Shown here: positions 1-12,570 of the stretch, piece by piece
Numbering within the stretch: the stretch's first letter is position 1
Layout: each line of letters opens with the position of its first letter
The notes under the pieces: generated by a model
The model's database searches: none
The model's input: only the letters and a program-made list of their open reading frames with translations
Told to the model about the DNA's origin: nothing
Assembly: GCA_940671915.1 (NCBI GenBank)
Contig: CALNVZ010003425.1
Location: 38,434,137-38,498,136 of the forward strand
Direction: 5' to 3'
Length of the DNA: 64,000 bases
DNA from: Paracentrotus lividus
Taxonomy: Eukaryota > Echinodermata > Echinoidea > Camarodonta > Echinidae
Made by a program: the position numbers and the translations under genes

Positions 1-616
1 TTCTCTGTGCATGTAACTTTAAAGCTGATGTAGTTTTTGGTAAGACTGAAAATAGGTCTCCTATGAAACAGTCAATCTATAAAACAAGCAAAGGGACTGC
101 ATGTGCCAATTGTGGACACTTTGAATCTTTGTTGAGTGTAGAGCAGATCTAGCACAGTCCCCTTAAAGTATAATAGGCTTTCGGATTGATCATTTCAAAG
201 ATTTAGCTACATTTTGTGTTTGAAAAAAGCTTAAACATACCGTGTAAAAAGATGATACCCCAACCGGTATCCTTTATTTTTCCACCCCATCTCCATGTAT
301 GCGCCTTTGAAATGATTTTTTTTTTATTAAAAAGAAAATAGTTTGTAACTAATTTGCAAGGACACCTGCTTTTGATATAGGATATTTTTCATTTTATTAA
401 GCACATTTATAATGATTTTTATAGATGTGGTTGAGTTGGTACATACACTGTTCAAATTGTCACTAATATGTCCTTTTAATCTACTAATTTGCCACACTCA
501 ACGCAGGTGATGTGAATGGGTATTGGCAGGAAGAAATTCCTTCACTGCTGTGCTGGCCTTATCAGGTAGTCTTGTTAAGAAAGGGTGCTTAATTTCGGGG
601 ACGGACATCAACATTG

Positions 617-645
617 GTTTGCCATAGCTCAGTCGGTAGAGTGCC
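617..645 (+). repeat. tRNA-like A-box head, SINE fragment candidate
   Basis: The bases TAGCTCAGTCGGTAGAGTG resemble the D-arm / A box of a tRNA and the head of a tRNA-derived SINE. No acceptor-stem pairing, anticodon arm or B box follows at the right spacing. The sequence runs into unrelated DNA and then, at 686, into the foldback element. I read it as a SINE head truncated by, or lying next to, that insertion, not as a functional tRNA gene. Confidence 0.45.
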
Positions 646-685
646 TCTCTATTACAAACCCCTAAGTTTTCATAATTTAACACTA

Positions 686-1955
686 ATAGTCAGGCAGCCA
701 GCTCGGTTCTGGTTAGCTGAACGAGGTACCAGTAGTAAAGTATTGGAATATATGGGGAGGAATCCCACATTTACTAAACCCAACGTCTGGCAGTGCATCT
801 CTGCTGCATAAGGTCCCTACAGCCGGGGGCGTCCAAAATGAGTGCCCATTTTACAATTTTTTTTATTTTTAATAAAAATAGCAAAAGTCATTTTCTAAAC
901 ACACTTAATTTGATGTCAAAATAAAGAGTATTAAATTGTCTTAACGCTTGTGCTATTTTGAAATCATACTGATATCGAAAACAGTGAGAGTTTTAATGAA
1001 GAAATCTTTTTTTCTCACTTTTTTACGAAAATATTTTTTTTCCCTTTTTTCAATAATTTTTAATAAATAGTTGTATAAAACATTGATGTTTGTAACTTTT
1101 CTAAAAACTACCTACGTGCATGTGAATGATGCTGTAAAAAGAAGGGAGTTATATCTTATTCCGATAAAGAATTATGATTAGATAAAGTCAGGAACGGAAT
1201 ATAGACAAAAATCAACAATTTGCCCCGTATCGAAGAAGAATCCCATACCCGTACGTGTATTACGAAAGGCCGATAACATGCAATAGCTTTTAGCAGACAA
1301 AACAAGTATCGAAATGTCCCGCATTTTTGGCACTTTTGTTTGCCTACTCACAGCCATCACATACAATTAGCTTTTCATAATACACGTGCGGGTATTGTGT
1401 TATTCTCAGTCACGGGGCAAATTGTCGAATTTTGTCTATATTGCGTTCCTGACTTTATCTAATCATAATTCTTTATCGGAATAAGATATAACTCCCTTCT
1501 TTTTACAGCATCATTCACATGCACGTAGGTAGTTTTTAGAAAAGTTACAAACATCAATGTTTTATACAACTATTTATTAAAAATTATTGAAAAAAGGAAA
1601 AAAAAATATTTTCGTAAAAAAGTGAGAAAAAAACATTTCTTCATTAAAACTCTGACTGTTTTCGATTTCAGTATGATTTCAAAATAGCACAAGCGTTAAG
1701 ACAATTTAATACTCTTTATTTTGACATCAAATTAAGTGTGTTTAGAAAATGACTTTTCCTATTTTTATTAAAAATAAAAATTTTTGTAAAATGGGCACTC
1801 ATTTTGGACGCCCCCGGCTGTAGGGACCTTATGCAGCAGAGATGCACTGCCAGACGTTGGGTTTAGTAAATGTGGAATTCCTCCCCATATATTCCAATAC
1901 TTTACTACTGGTACCTCGTTCAGCTAACCAGAACCAAGCTGGCTGCCTGACTATA
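686..1955. mobile_element. Long foldback (snapback) DNA element
   Basis: Two arms of about 585 bases form an inverted repeat: 686-1270 and 1369-1955, separated by a ~98-base spacer. The outer ends read ATAGTCAGGCAGCCAGC on the left and its complement on the right. Matching blocks continue inward through the GGGGGCGTCCAAAATGAGTG segment (825-844 against 1798-1817) and on to the CCCGTACGTGTATTACG segment near 1248. The arms differ by scattered substitutions and the innermost part diverges most, so the insertion is not brand new. No transposase frame is present. The short open frames in the arms (for example 614-811 and 1829-2029) are mirror copies of each other and are not genes. Confidence 0.85.
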
Positions 1956-2374
1956 AGCAAAAAGAAACACCAAGGTGGATATATTGCTTTAAGCACTATA
2001 TTATTATTATTTTTTATCTCATTTTTCAAGTGAATTGTGTTCCTTTCTCATTCATTGTATCTCAAAGAAAATTCCAAGTTTGAAAGATTTATGTTATTTT
2101 GAATTATAGATACCAGTTATTACTGAAATAAATTTGTTCTTGCTCCCCATCATGTACACATGTATTCTTGTTATCTAATAACCCAAATTCTCAGGTTACA
2201 GCCCTGCCGTGAGGGTGAAAGCCTCCCTTGTACAGAAATCAATAATATTGCTTGCATAGTAGCATAGGGCTTAATGTACATGTAGTGCCCCATGCTCTCT
2301 GAGCTTTATACCAATACAAAATTTCGTTCTTACTAATAATTAAACCAAGAATAGGTTTCGGGTTCATTGCAATA

Positions 2375-4322
2375 GGGTCATTCCACAGGGTTGGGGCAAC
2401 AGCATATTTTTGTGTACATCCCACATATCTTGTATTATTCTGAATTTGTTGTTTTTTAAATTATATTGTAAGAAGGTTCTATTTGAAGGCAAGTGTTTAT
2501 TTGATCTTATGATGGAAAAATTCTGTGTTTAAAAAAAAATGATAAGTGTTGGTGTGCCTTTAATATATCCTGTTGTCCCCTCATTTTTAGAGGGTACCAA
2601 GTGTGACATGAAAACATGTAATTTTCAGATATAATTATCAGCAAAAGTTAATGACTTAGCATCACTCTGTAGTTGTTTTTTACCAGGCAATATAATGATG
2701 TTTAAAAGTACAGAAGGTTTCTTGGCAAAAGCTAACAGTAGCTGTAAAAATTAAATCCAAAGTTAGGCCATACCACCGTTACAAGAGTTGTCCCCTTCAG
2801 ATTTATTGTAACTGAGGTATAGTGACATTTTATTCAAAAAATAGATTGCACTAATCTCATGCTGCCATCGGGGAATAAAGAGGCTGGTCATAGAAATATT
2901 ATCATAGGAAACCTTGGTTTGATAGATGTAAAAAGACAAGAAAAATATGTGTCATTTCCCAAATTTGATCGTGATGTCCCCCTGTATTTTGTAACGGTGG
3001 TTCAAACTCCTTCTTGATCTCGAAAATGAAAAATATCAGCAACTCTTTGGGGGAGCTATAGTTACGTATGTGAAATGTCTTCGGGGGAGACTAAAAAAAA
3101 TTGAGTCAGCACACCCCGTGGACGATTTAGGGCGTTTTTAACGCTGATGTCCCCTGTAACGGTGGTACCAAAAATGAAACATTTTCCTCCTTTGCAATAG
3201 CATAAGTACCATGATTTATTGATATTTCAAAGAAATGAAGTCTGTGGGATTACCATATTGCCTCCTTATGATATAAATTTCAATTTTACTGATTTTATCA
3301 TGCAAAGAAATGGTGAATTGGCCATTTATTTTACACTACGTCCCATGTACTCATTTTTATGTGAATGACAACATTTCATGATCTGATTGGAAAAAATGGT
3401 TCTTATTTCTCCCATGTGGACCTCATCAATATCAAAAGTATGTCAATTATCTAGTGTGTAATACATCTACCTCACCTTGAGTCCTCTGTATTCTGCCTTT
3501 ATTTATTTTAACCTTAAACTCTGGTATAATTGCATGTCCAAATTACCAATTTGTTCATCATACCTGAAATGTTCATTAGCTATCATTTCGCATAACAATT
3601 TACAGTTCTAACTGATTTAAATATATTCAAGAATATTTATTAGTAAATTATAATGAAATGATTGCCTTACACAATGTATTTAATGTATTAAATTTTTAAG
3701 AAACCTCTGCATGCAATGGCTATCAGATAATAATGAACCTCCGTTACAGGGGACATGATGTCCCCTGTAACGGTGGTATTCCTTAAAGAAGGGCTTACCT
3801 TCATCAGAAATTGTTGGAGATTCCAACTGAATCAATTTCAATATAAGAAGACATCATTCTCTTACTCTCTCAGGTGCAATCATTTCAGTAAGTTTCATTT
3901 TCAAGAATTCAGGAAAAAATTATAAATGGGAGGTCACAACATGAGGGCACAGGAGAAATGGAATACATTCACATACACATTGCTTTCATAATCAGCTTTG
4001 AATTGTCGGAAATAACCATTCAAGTCAGTAGAAATATTGTATGGATTATGCTTGTGTGATATGATGAAGACTGAGGACTTGAAATTGATGCTTGGAGAGA
4101 GAAATGAAGCAAATCCTGAAAAAAATGTCCCCTGTAACGGTGGTATTTATAAACATCTGGTAGCTCTGATTACTCTAGAATGAAAAGGTCGATTTACAAA
4201 ATGCAAATGAATTTATTGAAGTGGTAATGTAGCTAACTTCCAATGATTGTTCATCTCATTTGAAACACTTTTATTTTTGAGCTTCCATGTCACAGAAATT
4301 GCCCAACCCGATGGAATGACCC
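2375..4322. mobile_element. Non-autonomous TIR element, family A (4-bp TSD AATA)
   Basis: The left end starts GGGTCATTCCACAGGGTTGG and the complement of the right end starts GGGTCATTCCATCGGGTTGG, giving a near-perfect TIR of about 24 bases. The element is flanked by AATA on both sides (2371-2374 and 4323-4326), a 4-base target duplication. It is 1,948 bases long with no long open frame. Inside, the word TGTCCCCTGTAACGGTGGTA recurs in both orientations (see the repeat entry). 4-bp duplications occur in several superfamilies (Sola, Chapaev, Academ and others). I cannot assign one from this sequence. Confidence 0.82.
2771..4145. repeat. Reiterated GTCCCCTGTAACGGTGGTA word inside family A
   Basis: The core GTAACGGTGG or its complement occurs at 2771-2782 (complement), 2991-3000, 3156-3165, 3739-3777 and 4133-4142. 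The 3739-3777 site is a back-to-back pair: CCGTTACAGGGGACAT followed directly by ATGTCCCCTGTAACGG, a perfect palindrome around CATGATG. The sequence between copies is unrelated, so this is not a tandem repeat. It looks like a protein-binding word kept at several places in the element. Confidence 0.8.
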
Positions 4323-4600
4323 AATAGTCACATGACATGTACTTAACCACAAATGTTCAGTTTATGTACAGGCTCATGTGTCATATATTGGGGTATTAGT
4401 AAACGGGTGGAGGCTTTACATTTTGGAGGGAAAATTTTCACATTTTTTCGTATAGCATGATAACAAAGTACAGTCATGAGCTGTACAATGTCTCAAATTG
4501 TAGATAATTTATCAGGCTACATGACGTGAAGTTTCAGCTTTGTCCTGCTCATAGTTTGAATACAAGATAATTTTGAGTAGGGTAAGGTAGGGAGGGGGAG

Positions 4601-4645
4601 ATCCTACGGTGGAGGATCCTACGGTGGAGGATCCTACGGTGGAGG
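4601..4645 (+). repeat. Three exact copies of a 15-base unit
   Basis: ATCCTACGGTGGAGG is repeated three times exactly (4601-4615, 4616-4630, 4631-4645). One + frame reads Gly-Ser-Tyr-Gly-Gly repeats but is closed by a stop just after the array and has no splice context. I treat it as a young non-coding minisatellite. Confidence 0.85.
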
Positions 4646-6939
4646 CATGTGTTAAGCATAGGGAATTCCCATTTTTGTTACTTTCTTTCTCTTTGTTGAG
4701 TTATATATTTGTATCCAGTCGGTCTTATAGGTTGAGTGATATATCAATCTCTTTAGAATTTATCTGGTTTTAAATACATGCGAAGTAGATTTTTCAAAAG
4801 TCTTTTTATTGATTAATTAAATCGATTAAACAAACTTCATGCACGCACGGCTCATAGACAATGCATTGCAGGCAATCAACAATTGCAACATGAAATTTTT
4901 ATGCAATAATTGTGTTTTTTCACCCATTTTCTTTGCATGTACGTAGATACATGCATGAATAGAAACATATTTTTTGTAATAAACTTTGTCGAAGTTTGTA
5001 ATTAAATGTAAAGACAGGATTTCTGCCAGTTTTAAACAATTTTTTCTTCTTTTTTATTACACTTCTGGAGCGCGTTTAAAGAATAATTTTGTATTACAAG
5101 TTTATATTTTTAGAAGCATAGGTCTCATTAACACAGTCTAAGTTGATTTATTTCAATCAATGCAAACAATAAGAAATTACTTGCCATTGAAATTGTGAAA
5201 CTTTTAAACCACTTTTTCTTGTAACACCTTGTATACATGTAGCTTTAATGACACACCCTGTATGGTCAAAAGAATATGTTAATAATCTTCCTTACCATCT
5301 CAGCTTTCAATATATGTATAATTTAATACATGTTTGATTACATTAAGAAACTAGAGATGTTTGTTTGTGACAATGTTCATTTCTACAAATGTTTGGACAT
5401 GTAACGCATTTTGCACCCAATTCATGACACACGGCCACAGGTAAATTAGTACAGTATGTACATGTATGTCCTTGTATGTTGTATACAGACTTTTCTGTGA
5501 TTGGATGTTGTTCAGTCCGGTTCTATGTTTTACAATTTGCAGTGCTTAACCTGCTTCTTTTTTTTTTTGCATAGCCAGATAGTCCCTACTAACTGGAATA
5601 TAAGCTAACTTTTAAGTGAATGTGAAAAGGTTAGTTACTGACTAAAATTAGAGTGTTAGCAAATCAATTTGGAGGATTTTTTATTATGTCTGTATCATAT
5701 TGTATGTTTTGTTGATTCCACAATTGACCAGAGCATCGGTAAAAGTTGGTTTTTATTGGAAGAGAGAGATAGGGGGAGAGAGAGAAGAGTTCAAAAGGCA
5801 ACGATTGATGTTTGGGCTTTTTCTATTCAGAATTTACAATTCTACATACATAATCTATCTACACATTGTACAGTACATGTATGTAGTCTGAGTTTACTAT
5901 ATTGTATGTGAATTTATTATTTGGCATTGCAAGTATTTGTATCACATGATGTGCAATTCTTCAAGTACAGAGTCCTATCACATCCTGTGCATTTGTATTA
6001 TATCCAGGTTGTTGATACAATATGTTTTGTTTCTGTTTCTTAATGACTCACTTTTTAAAGAAAACCAATGTACATGTACACTGTACGTATGTAGTTTATT
6101 TTGTAGGGAATATTTTCTACTTTTATAATATATTTGTAGTAAATTTATAATGAAAGCCGATATTAAAGTGTAGGCCTAGTTTGTAGATGTACAGTGTATG
6201 TATGATGTATTCTACATTGTGTGTAAATTAGAAGAAAGAGCGATGGGGGAGGGGTTGGGAGCGGGACAGAGGGCGGGGTACATGTTGTAGGGGGTTGGGA
6301 TTTGAGACATGGGCCTGTATTCTCGAAAGCCATCTGATCTTAATAGGGAATCAAGTACATGTAGTGTAGTGGGAAGGCGTGGGGAAAGATGAAGAAAATT
6401 ATTGTGAACTTGGACTATTATTTTCATACCATTTGGGAAGAGATTATGATAAAAGATCAATTGCTCCTCAACTGCCCTAATAGTCATAATACCGGTATGA
6501 CCCAAAATATATCAAAACAACTGTATGTTTGGGTCCAGTACATTTTGTGTTACATGTACATGTACCCCATACATGCATTTCTGTGTAAGTGCATGTAACT
6601 CAAAGCTGAATTGGGTTAATTTCTTTATCATTTTGCCTATTTCAAAACCTCACAGCACAAAATAATGCGTAGGTGAACTGTTATCAACCTTTCCAAATCC
6701 CTTTTAGACAGTGTCTTCCTCAATTCAATGTCATTACCAGAACAATAGTTTCACTTTAAGCCTAGCCTAAATCTGTGGTTTAACTGGGTAGCTACAAAAA
6801 TGTAAATGTGACACAATCCGGAACAAGTAAATGTTCGATTCATCAGAATTTTTGGTAATGAAACTCAAAAAGTGCCTGGGCTTGATAGATGTACAAAGTT
6901 TTCCTAACCATTAAAGTACGATTCCAGGTGTTAAATTTT

Positions 6940-7080
6940 GTTGGCCTTCGGCCATCAACAAGGTCATCATGTATCGGCCATAGGGGTAGGGTTAGATTTG
7001 TTGTTGTTGTTGGTTTTTTTTTGCTGGGGGGGGGGGTATGGGCCCGCTGGCCCCCCCCCCCCCTGGATCCGCGCCTGCAG
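6940..7080. repeat. Remnant with G-run and C-run, related to GGATCCGC elements
   Basis: A run of 11 G (7026-7036) is followed 14 bases later by 13 C (7051-7063) and then TGGATCCGCGCCTGCA. The same arrangement, a G-rich start and an end with GGATCCGC, appears in the short TIR element at 34277-34433 and degenerately at 36240-36390. I infer an old copy of that family. The homopolymer runs may be collapsed or miscounted in the assembly. Confidence 0.4.
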
Positions 7081-8176
7081 ATTGTATCACATTTTGATAT
7101 TCATAGTTAAACCACAGAGTTTTAAAGCTACATGTAGGCTTAACTTTAGGACACCTTTGTGAATACGGGCATTTGCATGACGATCAACTATTTGAATCTG
7201 AGTATTTCAGGATTCAGTTTATAATTATGAATTAGAGGTTAAGGCATCTGTGAGTAAATTGTACTGGTACCCAGAAGTTAGCTTTAAAATTACGGTACTA
7301 ACTCTGCACACACGTGTACAGATTAAAATATGTACATGTACAATGTACATATGTGTATGTGTATGCTGTTTGTATTTGACCTGACATCCAAATTTATGCT
7401 GGTACAACTGTATACCAATTGATTCCAATAAAACAAATGCACACAGGTATCATGCATCAATGTATGTTGTCGGAAAAGGAAATGATCAATACAATTCATT
7501 TCAATTTGAAAGCATGTATTTTAAAACCTTCTTTAATTGGGTTTCAAGGACAAAGTTGACAATGACAAACCATTAACTTGAACTTTGATGTGATATCAAA
7601 GATGCTAGACTGGACATCTACCTTCAAAATCATTCATCAAGTCTGATGTAAAGAGTGTGCCTTTAATGAAAATTGAGTTGTAAAGTTGAAAAAAGGACAG
7701 ATGTGCATGTATGAAAATAGAGAGAGAGAGAGATGGACTTGGTTATTGTGATGAAAGTTAGTGAGAGCAGGTAGGGAGAAATGAAAGATAACCAAGAAAG
7801 TTGAATATATGTGTGGACTGAGGTCTACATGTATACAGATTTAGAAAGTGGTAGGCCTAGGCCCGCAGTGCTGATTTTTATTCCTCCACCAGAGATGGTG
7901 GTGTTGGAGGCATATAACACATTTCTTCACTTGGCTGAAGATGTATTGATTTTTTTATTGAAATTTTCCTTAAAATTCTCATTTAAAAGACCAAATACCA
8001 ATAGACCCCTATGTTTTTCCCCTTCCTTCTGCACATGCCTATGTGTGGTTACAGTCCTCACCAAATTTCATCCCAGAACTTAAAAGTTAACAGTGGATGG
8101 TATTATTCACCTACACAAGCTAATCTGTATTGGTTTTTCAATTTGTCAACCATAAAAATATCTGATATTATTGTAA

Positions 8177-8444
8177 TATGTGATGCATCGCATCGAAATC
8201 AGACACAAGTCGCCAAGCAAATTAAAGCACAGTGTTGAGGAAATCGGCAAAATTATCAAAACTGTCTTATTTGGGGGGAAATATTTCTTGATTTTCTGAA
8301 TTTTAAATGTTTCTTGTATGATATGTAAAAAAAAAGATGAATAGAAATGATTAGGGGAAAAGCCTTTAAAAATGGATTGTTTTGTTGGGATCTTTGACTC
8401 TTTTCTGGCGACTTGTGTCTGATTTTGATGTGATGGGTCACATA
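8177..8444. mobile_element. MITE, copy 1 of a 268-bp family
   Basis: The ends are TATGTGA and TCACATA, with subterminal inverted matches AAATCAGACACAAGTCGCC (left) and GGCGACTTGTGTCTGATTTT (right). A second copy of nearly the same length with the same ends lies at 55796-56060. It has no coding capacity. It sits about 140 bases upstream of the exon 2 acceptor. Confidence 0.8.
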
Positions 8445-8585
8445 AAAGGAAGATTAAAATAAGTTTTTATGTAATATTGTTCTTAACACAATAGTTTTAG
8501 GATACCATATTATCTGGTCATGAATTCAAATATTGAACGATATATGTCTCCCAATTATCACCCATATTTTTAATCTCCATTGCAG

Positions 8586-8711
8586 GCGTATGCTTCGGGA
8601 TGTGACATAGTGATCTTGGCAAGTGACTTCCAGCGCACACAGATTATACCTGGAGAAAAACATGGCAACATCCAAGTTGGCTGTATCGACTGCTCTTCAG
8701 AAAATGGAAAG
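8586..8711 (+). CDS. DMXL: DMXL / rabconnectin-3 alpha, exon 2
   Basis: The gene encodes a DmX-like WD40 protein, which in animals forms a RAVE-like complex with WDR7 and promotes V-ATPase assembly on endosomes and synaptic vesicles (family knowledge). This exon supplies 42 codons beginning AYASGCDIVILASDF and ending CIDCSSENGK, phase 0 at both ends. It matches vertebrate DMXL2 (AYASGCDIVIL..., KHGNIQVGC.DC) almost residue for residue and forms the start of the N-terminal beta-propeller. The acceptor is ...TCCATTGCAG and the donor AAG|GTATTT. Numbering it exon 2 follows the vertebrate gene, where the preceding residues lie in exon 1. Only the subfamily name (DMXL1 or DMXL2) is uncertain; invertebrates usually have a single copy. 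Confidence 0.95.
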
Positions 8712-8832
8712 GTATTTATAAAGAATCATTATCATCAAAATCTCAGGATTTTATGATCATTCGTCTCGTTTCTTATTGACTTTTTAGGTGCATACACTGT
8801 ACATGATTGTGTGCTCTAAGATTGAATATATA

Positions 8833-9483
8833 CCGTGTGCAATAAGTATTGTCACCCCCTACATCATGCTTGTATTAAACTTAGTACTTAGGGGAGTAAT
8901 GATTTCGGATTTGAAACATGCAGGCAATTATGTCAACTTAGCTGATGAAATTACCTTTCGTATGATGTATAAATGAACTTTGTGTGATGTGTATAAGCAG
9001 AGCAATTTTGGTTTTGAACTTTCATGCATGAATTTAGAGATGTCGAACCTCCTTGCGAGACATTGAAAAATGGTGAAACAATAACGATAGAGGAAGACGG
9101 AAAGTACTGAGAGCGAAAGAATAGTCTAAAACTTGGAGAAAAGAAGGGAAACGAACAAAGAGATACCAAGTCTGCTTGGCAGGTCGAAAAGATGGGTTTA
9201 ACCCTGTTGCAAGGTCGGTAGAGATGGGTGAAGAATAAGCATCGATCGTTTAGACCGTTTTATTGGGTCAAGCTTAGAAAGATTGGCGAGATCGTTGGTC
9301 CAGCGTCATTGACTCCCAGGGGAAACTATTTCTGTTAAATTGCTATGTTTAGTTTAATATTAATGTTAACTGATTATTATAAGTCAAAATATTGTATTTA
9401 TACCAATAAATTCAGTCAAATGATGATTTATACTGCATTTTGTATATTCTGTGTAAGGGGCGTACAATACTTATTGCACACGG
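8833..9483. mobile_element. Tc1/mariner-type MITE (TA target duplication)
   Basis: The left end CCGTGTGCAATAAGTATTGT and the complement of the right end are identical over 20 bases. TA dinucleotides flank both sides (8831-8832 and 9484-9485). At 651 bases it is too short for a transposase, and no transposase-like peptide is visible. It lies 121 bases downstream of exon 2, inside intron 2. Confidence 0.82.
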
Positions 9484-9485
9484 TA

Positions 9486-11400
9486 TAGAATTGTGTGTGG
9501 ATTTATCTTTGCAGCAATTTTGATATTTGGGAGTCTAAATGTAAGCTGTTAGTGTGAGCCCAATGACCTAATATGTTGATTTGAAATCATCCTCCAGATT
9601 CTACTCTGCTCCTGACATACATGTAGCATCAGTGGTAAATCCAGGAGGGGGGCAGGTACAAGTAGCACATCCCCCCCCCCCTTTTATCCCCAAAATCTGG
9701 AAAACTATCAATATTAACGTTTACAGTAATGTGTTTTCAAAATGGCATTTTAGGAAAATTGTTCCTCTTCGAGGGTGGTTAAGTTAATTGCATCTCTTGT
9801 ATTTCATGTATAAAGGGGGACCAAACGTACGCAGATCACAGCTTATAAGGAGGGATGGCCACAGACAAGCAAAAAAGCCACTAGAACGTTTCCACTTCAC
9901 TGTATGGATGTAGGTCACCCCATGCATTTACAATGCAAAACAATAACCCATGCACTAAATGTGTTCTGCCTACTCAATAATACACAGGCAGAGAACAATA
10001 TGCAAATTTTCAATAAAAAACAGCTTTCGAATTTGTCTTTTGGCCAGTGGTAATTATCAATCATTTTTATTTCCAAATTGTCAGTTTCTTCCTTAGAAAA
10101 TACCTCAGCAGGTGATCAATTTCTCCTCTTTGAAAAAAATTGATATGAAGAAAACTACAGCGTGTTGAAAGTGATGCTTATTTGTGATGTGGTTATGACT
10201 GGAATTTCTCATGATTGGGATACATTCAGATAAGGAGAAGTAGGTATCTATAAAATTTAACTATTTTTGAACACAAATGTATTGGGGTGAAAAACAAAGA
10301 ACAATGTTTACCACTGGGCCATTTAAGTTTTCAAATTTACTCTACCCTCTCCAACACTCAAGCTCTGAGCCACACAGCCAACATGAAAAAGTCTATTGTC
10401 TAGGGTGTTTCTAAGAAAACATTGCCCTATGGAGTATTTTTCCGACCGGTGGTCATATTGGATCACATACGGTAACATACATGTCAAACCATCAGTTTTG
10501 TACTCGCCATAAACTTTTTGTATAATCTACTCATATACGCCTTAATTGTGTTACTATAATCTTCATTCATGTTGATACACACATAGAAAATTTTTGTGAT
10601 GATTTGGTTTAATAAATTTCAAAGACACAAGGACCATAAACTTGAGCTTTTATTGGCATTTTCTGCTTTGTCTGAAACTTGTAAAAGTGTTCTAGCAGCT
10701 CATTGGTAATCTGAGACACTTTTTGGGTCATATCTTGGAAATGGAACATCCAATTGAGATAATTCAAGTACCAAATTGTTTCTTTTAACATGCTCTATTC
10801 AATAAGCCTAGCAAAAACAATTTAAAAATAACTTAAAATTTTAGTGGACATCCCTATTATAAGTCTCTGAATTCAATATTGTACATTACTATTTTTATAC
10901 CATCTGTTGCTACATTTTCTAATAATGAACTAACAGCATTTACGAAAATCGCCGGGAGATCGAGACCCTCTCTCCCGTTGCCGTCTGAACGGAGTGGGTC
11001 CTAATTCTACACACTCACTTTTAAGTTCAATTTAACACTTTCAATTATTTGTTTTCTTCCAAATTTTTGCCAGATATTATGAAATATATAATATGGTCAA
11101 AATTGTTTTGCCTTTTTACGCCTTGCTTGTATTTCAAGCAGTAAAAGAAGGAATTTCAAACTTTGAAGTCAAACTCTATTTTGCTATCACGGCGCCTGCG
11201 CATAAGCATACACGTATATGCACACTTTGGCTCCACTCACTTTAGCACATATTGTACAGTACGTAGCTTTGAAACTCACGTAGCTTTAGGACCCCCTACC
11301 ATACAGTACACACGTATGCTGTACATCCTACAAATAAAGTACTTCTACTATTTAAAAAAAATGTGAATGTGAAAAAGTAAATTGAATACTGTAGCGTATA
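9486..11400. other. Intron 2 stretch without recognised genes
   Basis: AT-rich intronic sequence. The only marked feature is a G-rich then C-run stretch near 9640-9682 that resembles the GGATCC-family remnants. None of the short open frames here shows exon-like codon use or splice sites. Confidence 0.6.
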
Positions 11401-11577
11401 CTGTAAGTGGTTATTTTCGCGGTGGTTTATTTTTGCGAGAATTTCCACTTCAACATTAATGCTAGATTTAAAGTAAGTTTTTTTTTAAATCGTGAAATTA
11501 TCCACTCGGAATTTTCGGAACCAGTCAAAAAATTGCGAAAGTATCTGTACGTGAAAATATTGGTTTATATAGTACAT
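11401..11577 (+). mobile_element. TTTTCGCG-type MITE, copy 1
   Basis: It starts CTGTAAGTGGTTATTTTCGC after a TA and ends near CGTGAAAATATTGG. The same element lies in reverse orientation at 38092-38302. It resembles the larger family at 26749-26968 and 54922-55730 in its start and in its reiterated TTTTCGCG / CGCGAAAA words. The right boundary is approximate. Confidence 0.65.
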
Positions 11578-12570
11578 TTACTTCAGTGTTATTGTTTAGA
11601 ATAACTTATGTTGTACGTATGCTTGCTTAAATAGATTTTATGTACATCATTTGATGATGAGTGTTCAGGATATTTCAGCAAGTACACATACATGTACAAT
11701 GTATTTTATGAAGAGGTAATAGTCTGTAATAATTGATCCTTGCTTCTAAAGGGCATGATATATCCATGATAAAACTAAGATACACCACTTCTCTTTATTA
11801 GGAATTGCTTACATCATTAAATCAACCACGGGGCATTATCTTTAAGGTCATGTTTATTTTTGTATCAACGGTGTATAAACTACTGCTGGTTTAACAATGT
11901 CTGTAACCTTGAAATGATATGGTTACACAGTCATGTTGTAAATAGACCATTTCACAAAGTAATTAAAATCTTATCCATACTTTTTAAACAAAGGTTGTTA
12001 ATGACATAAACCCAAAAGCTTGCTAGAGGCTTGCCAAATATAGCAACAACTAATGTATGCAAACTTGATTCCAATTATTGTACAGTGTAGTTAAATTATT
12101 GAACAGGTTGTTTGAACCCCCTGTTTACTGTATACATGCATCCCAAGGAAAGAAACAATTTTGTGAAACTGTCTATTTCTTTCTCTCTGACATGATGTTC
12201 TCAAATAACAGCCTATATTGCAATGACCTGATGCTATTTTGTTGGCTTTGTTATCTTTGATTCATAGAAACATGCAGTGTACATAAAGTATATGTCTACA
12301 ATGTACAGTCTACATCAGCAGTAGAAAGCGCACACATCAGATTGTGGTTTGAGAGAAGCCTTTATGAGGATTAATTGCAAATAAGATTTAGAGTTCTCAT
12401 CAGTGGTACTGAATTGCACCTCTTCCTTATTCTAATGTGTACAGTGTGCATGTATGTCACTATAAAGCAGTACTTCTACATCAGCAGTAGATTGCTCTTT
12501 GTACAGCTCTACACAAAACCCAGATTGTGGTACATTTTAGTGTTACCTTTAATGAGGATAAATTGCAAAT

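Larger units (their letters stand above)
1..8585 (+). other. Upstream / presumed intron 1 of the DMXL gene
   Basis: No coding exon was recognised here. The first recognised exon (8586) opens with a phase-0 splice acceptor and corresponds to about residue 30 of vertebrate DMXL2, so a short exon with the start codon must lie upstream, in this stretch or before the window. I searched for the conserved N-terminal peptide and did not find it. The stretch holds a foldback element (686-1955), a TIR element (2375-4322), a 15-base tandem triplet (4601-4645) and a small MITE (8177-8444). From 4646 to about 8170 I see only AT-rich unique-looking sequence with frequent TACATGTA words, a G/A-rich patch near 6230-6390 and a G-run/C-run pair near 7026-7063. 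Confidence 0.6.

Noticed and set aside
617-690. A tRNA gene
   Set aside because: Only the D-arm/A-box part is present; no cloverleaf, anticodon arm or B box follows.
4595-4660. Gly-Ser-Tyr-Gly-Gly coding repeat
   Set aside because: The frame closes immediately after the three units and there is no splice acceptor or donor around it.
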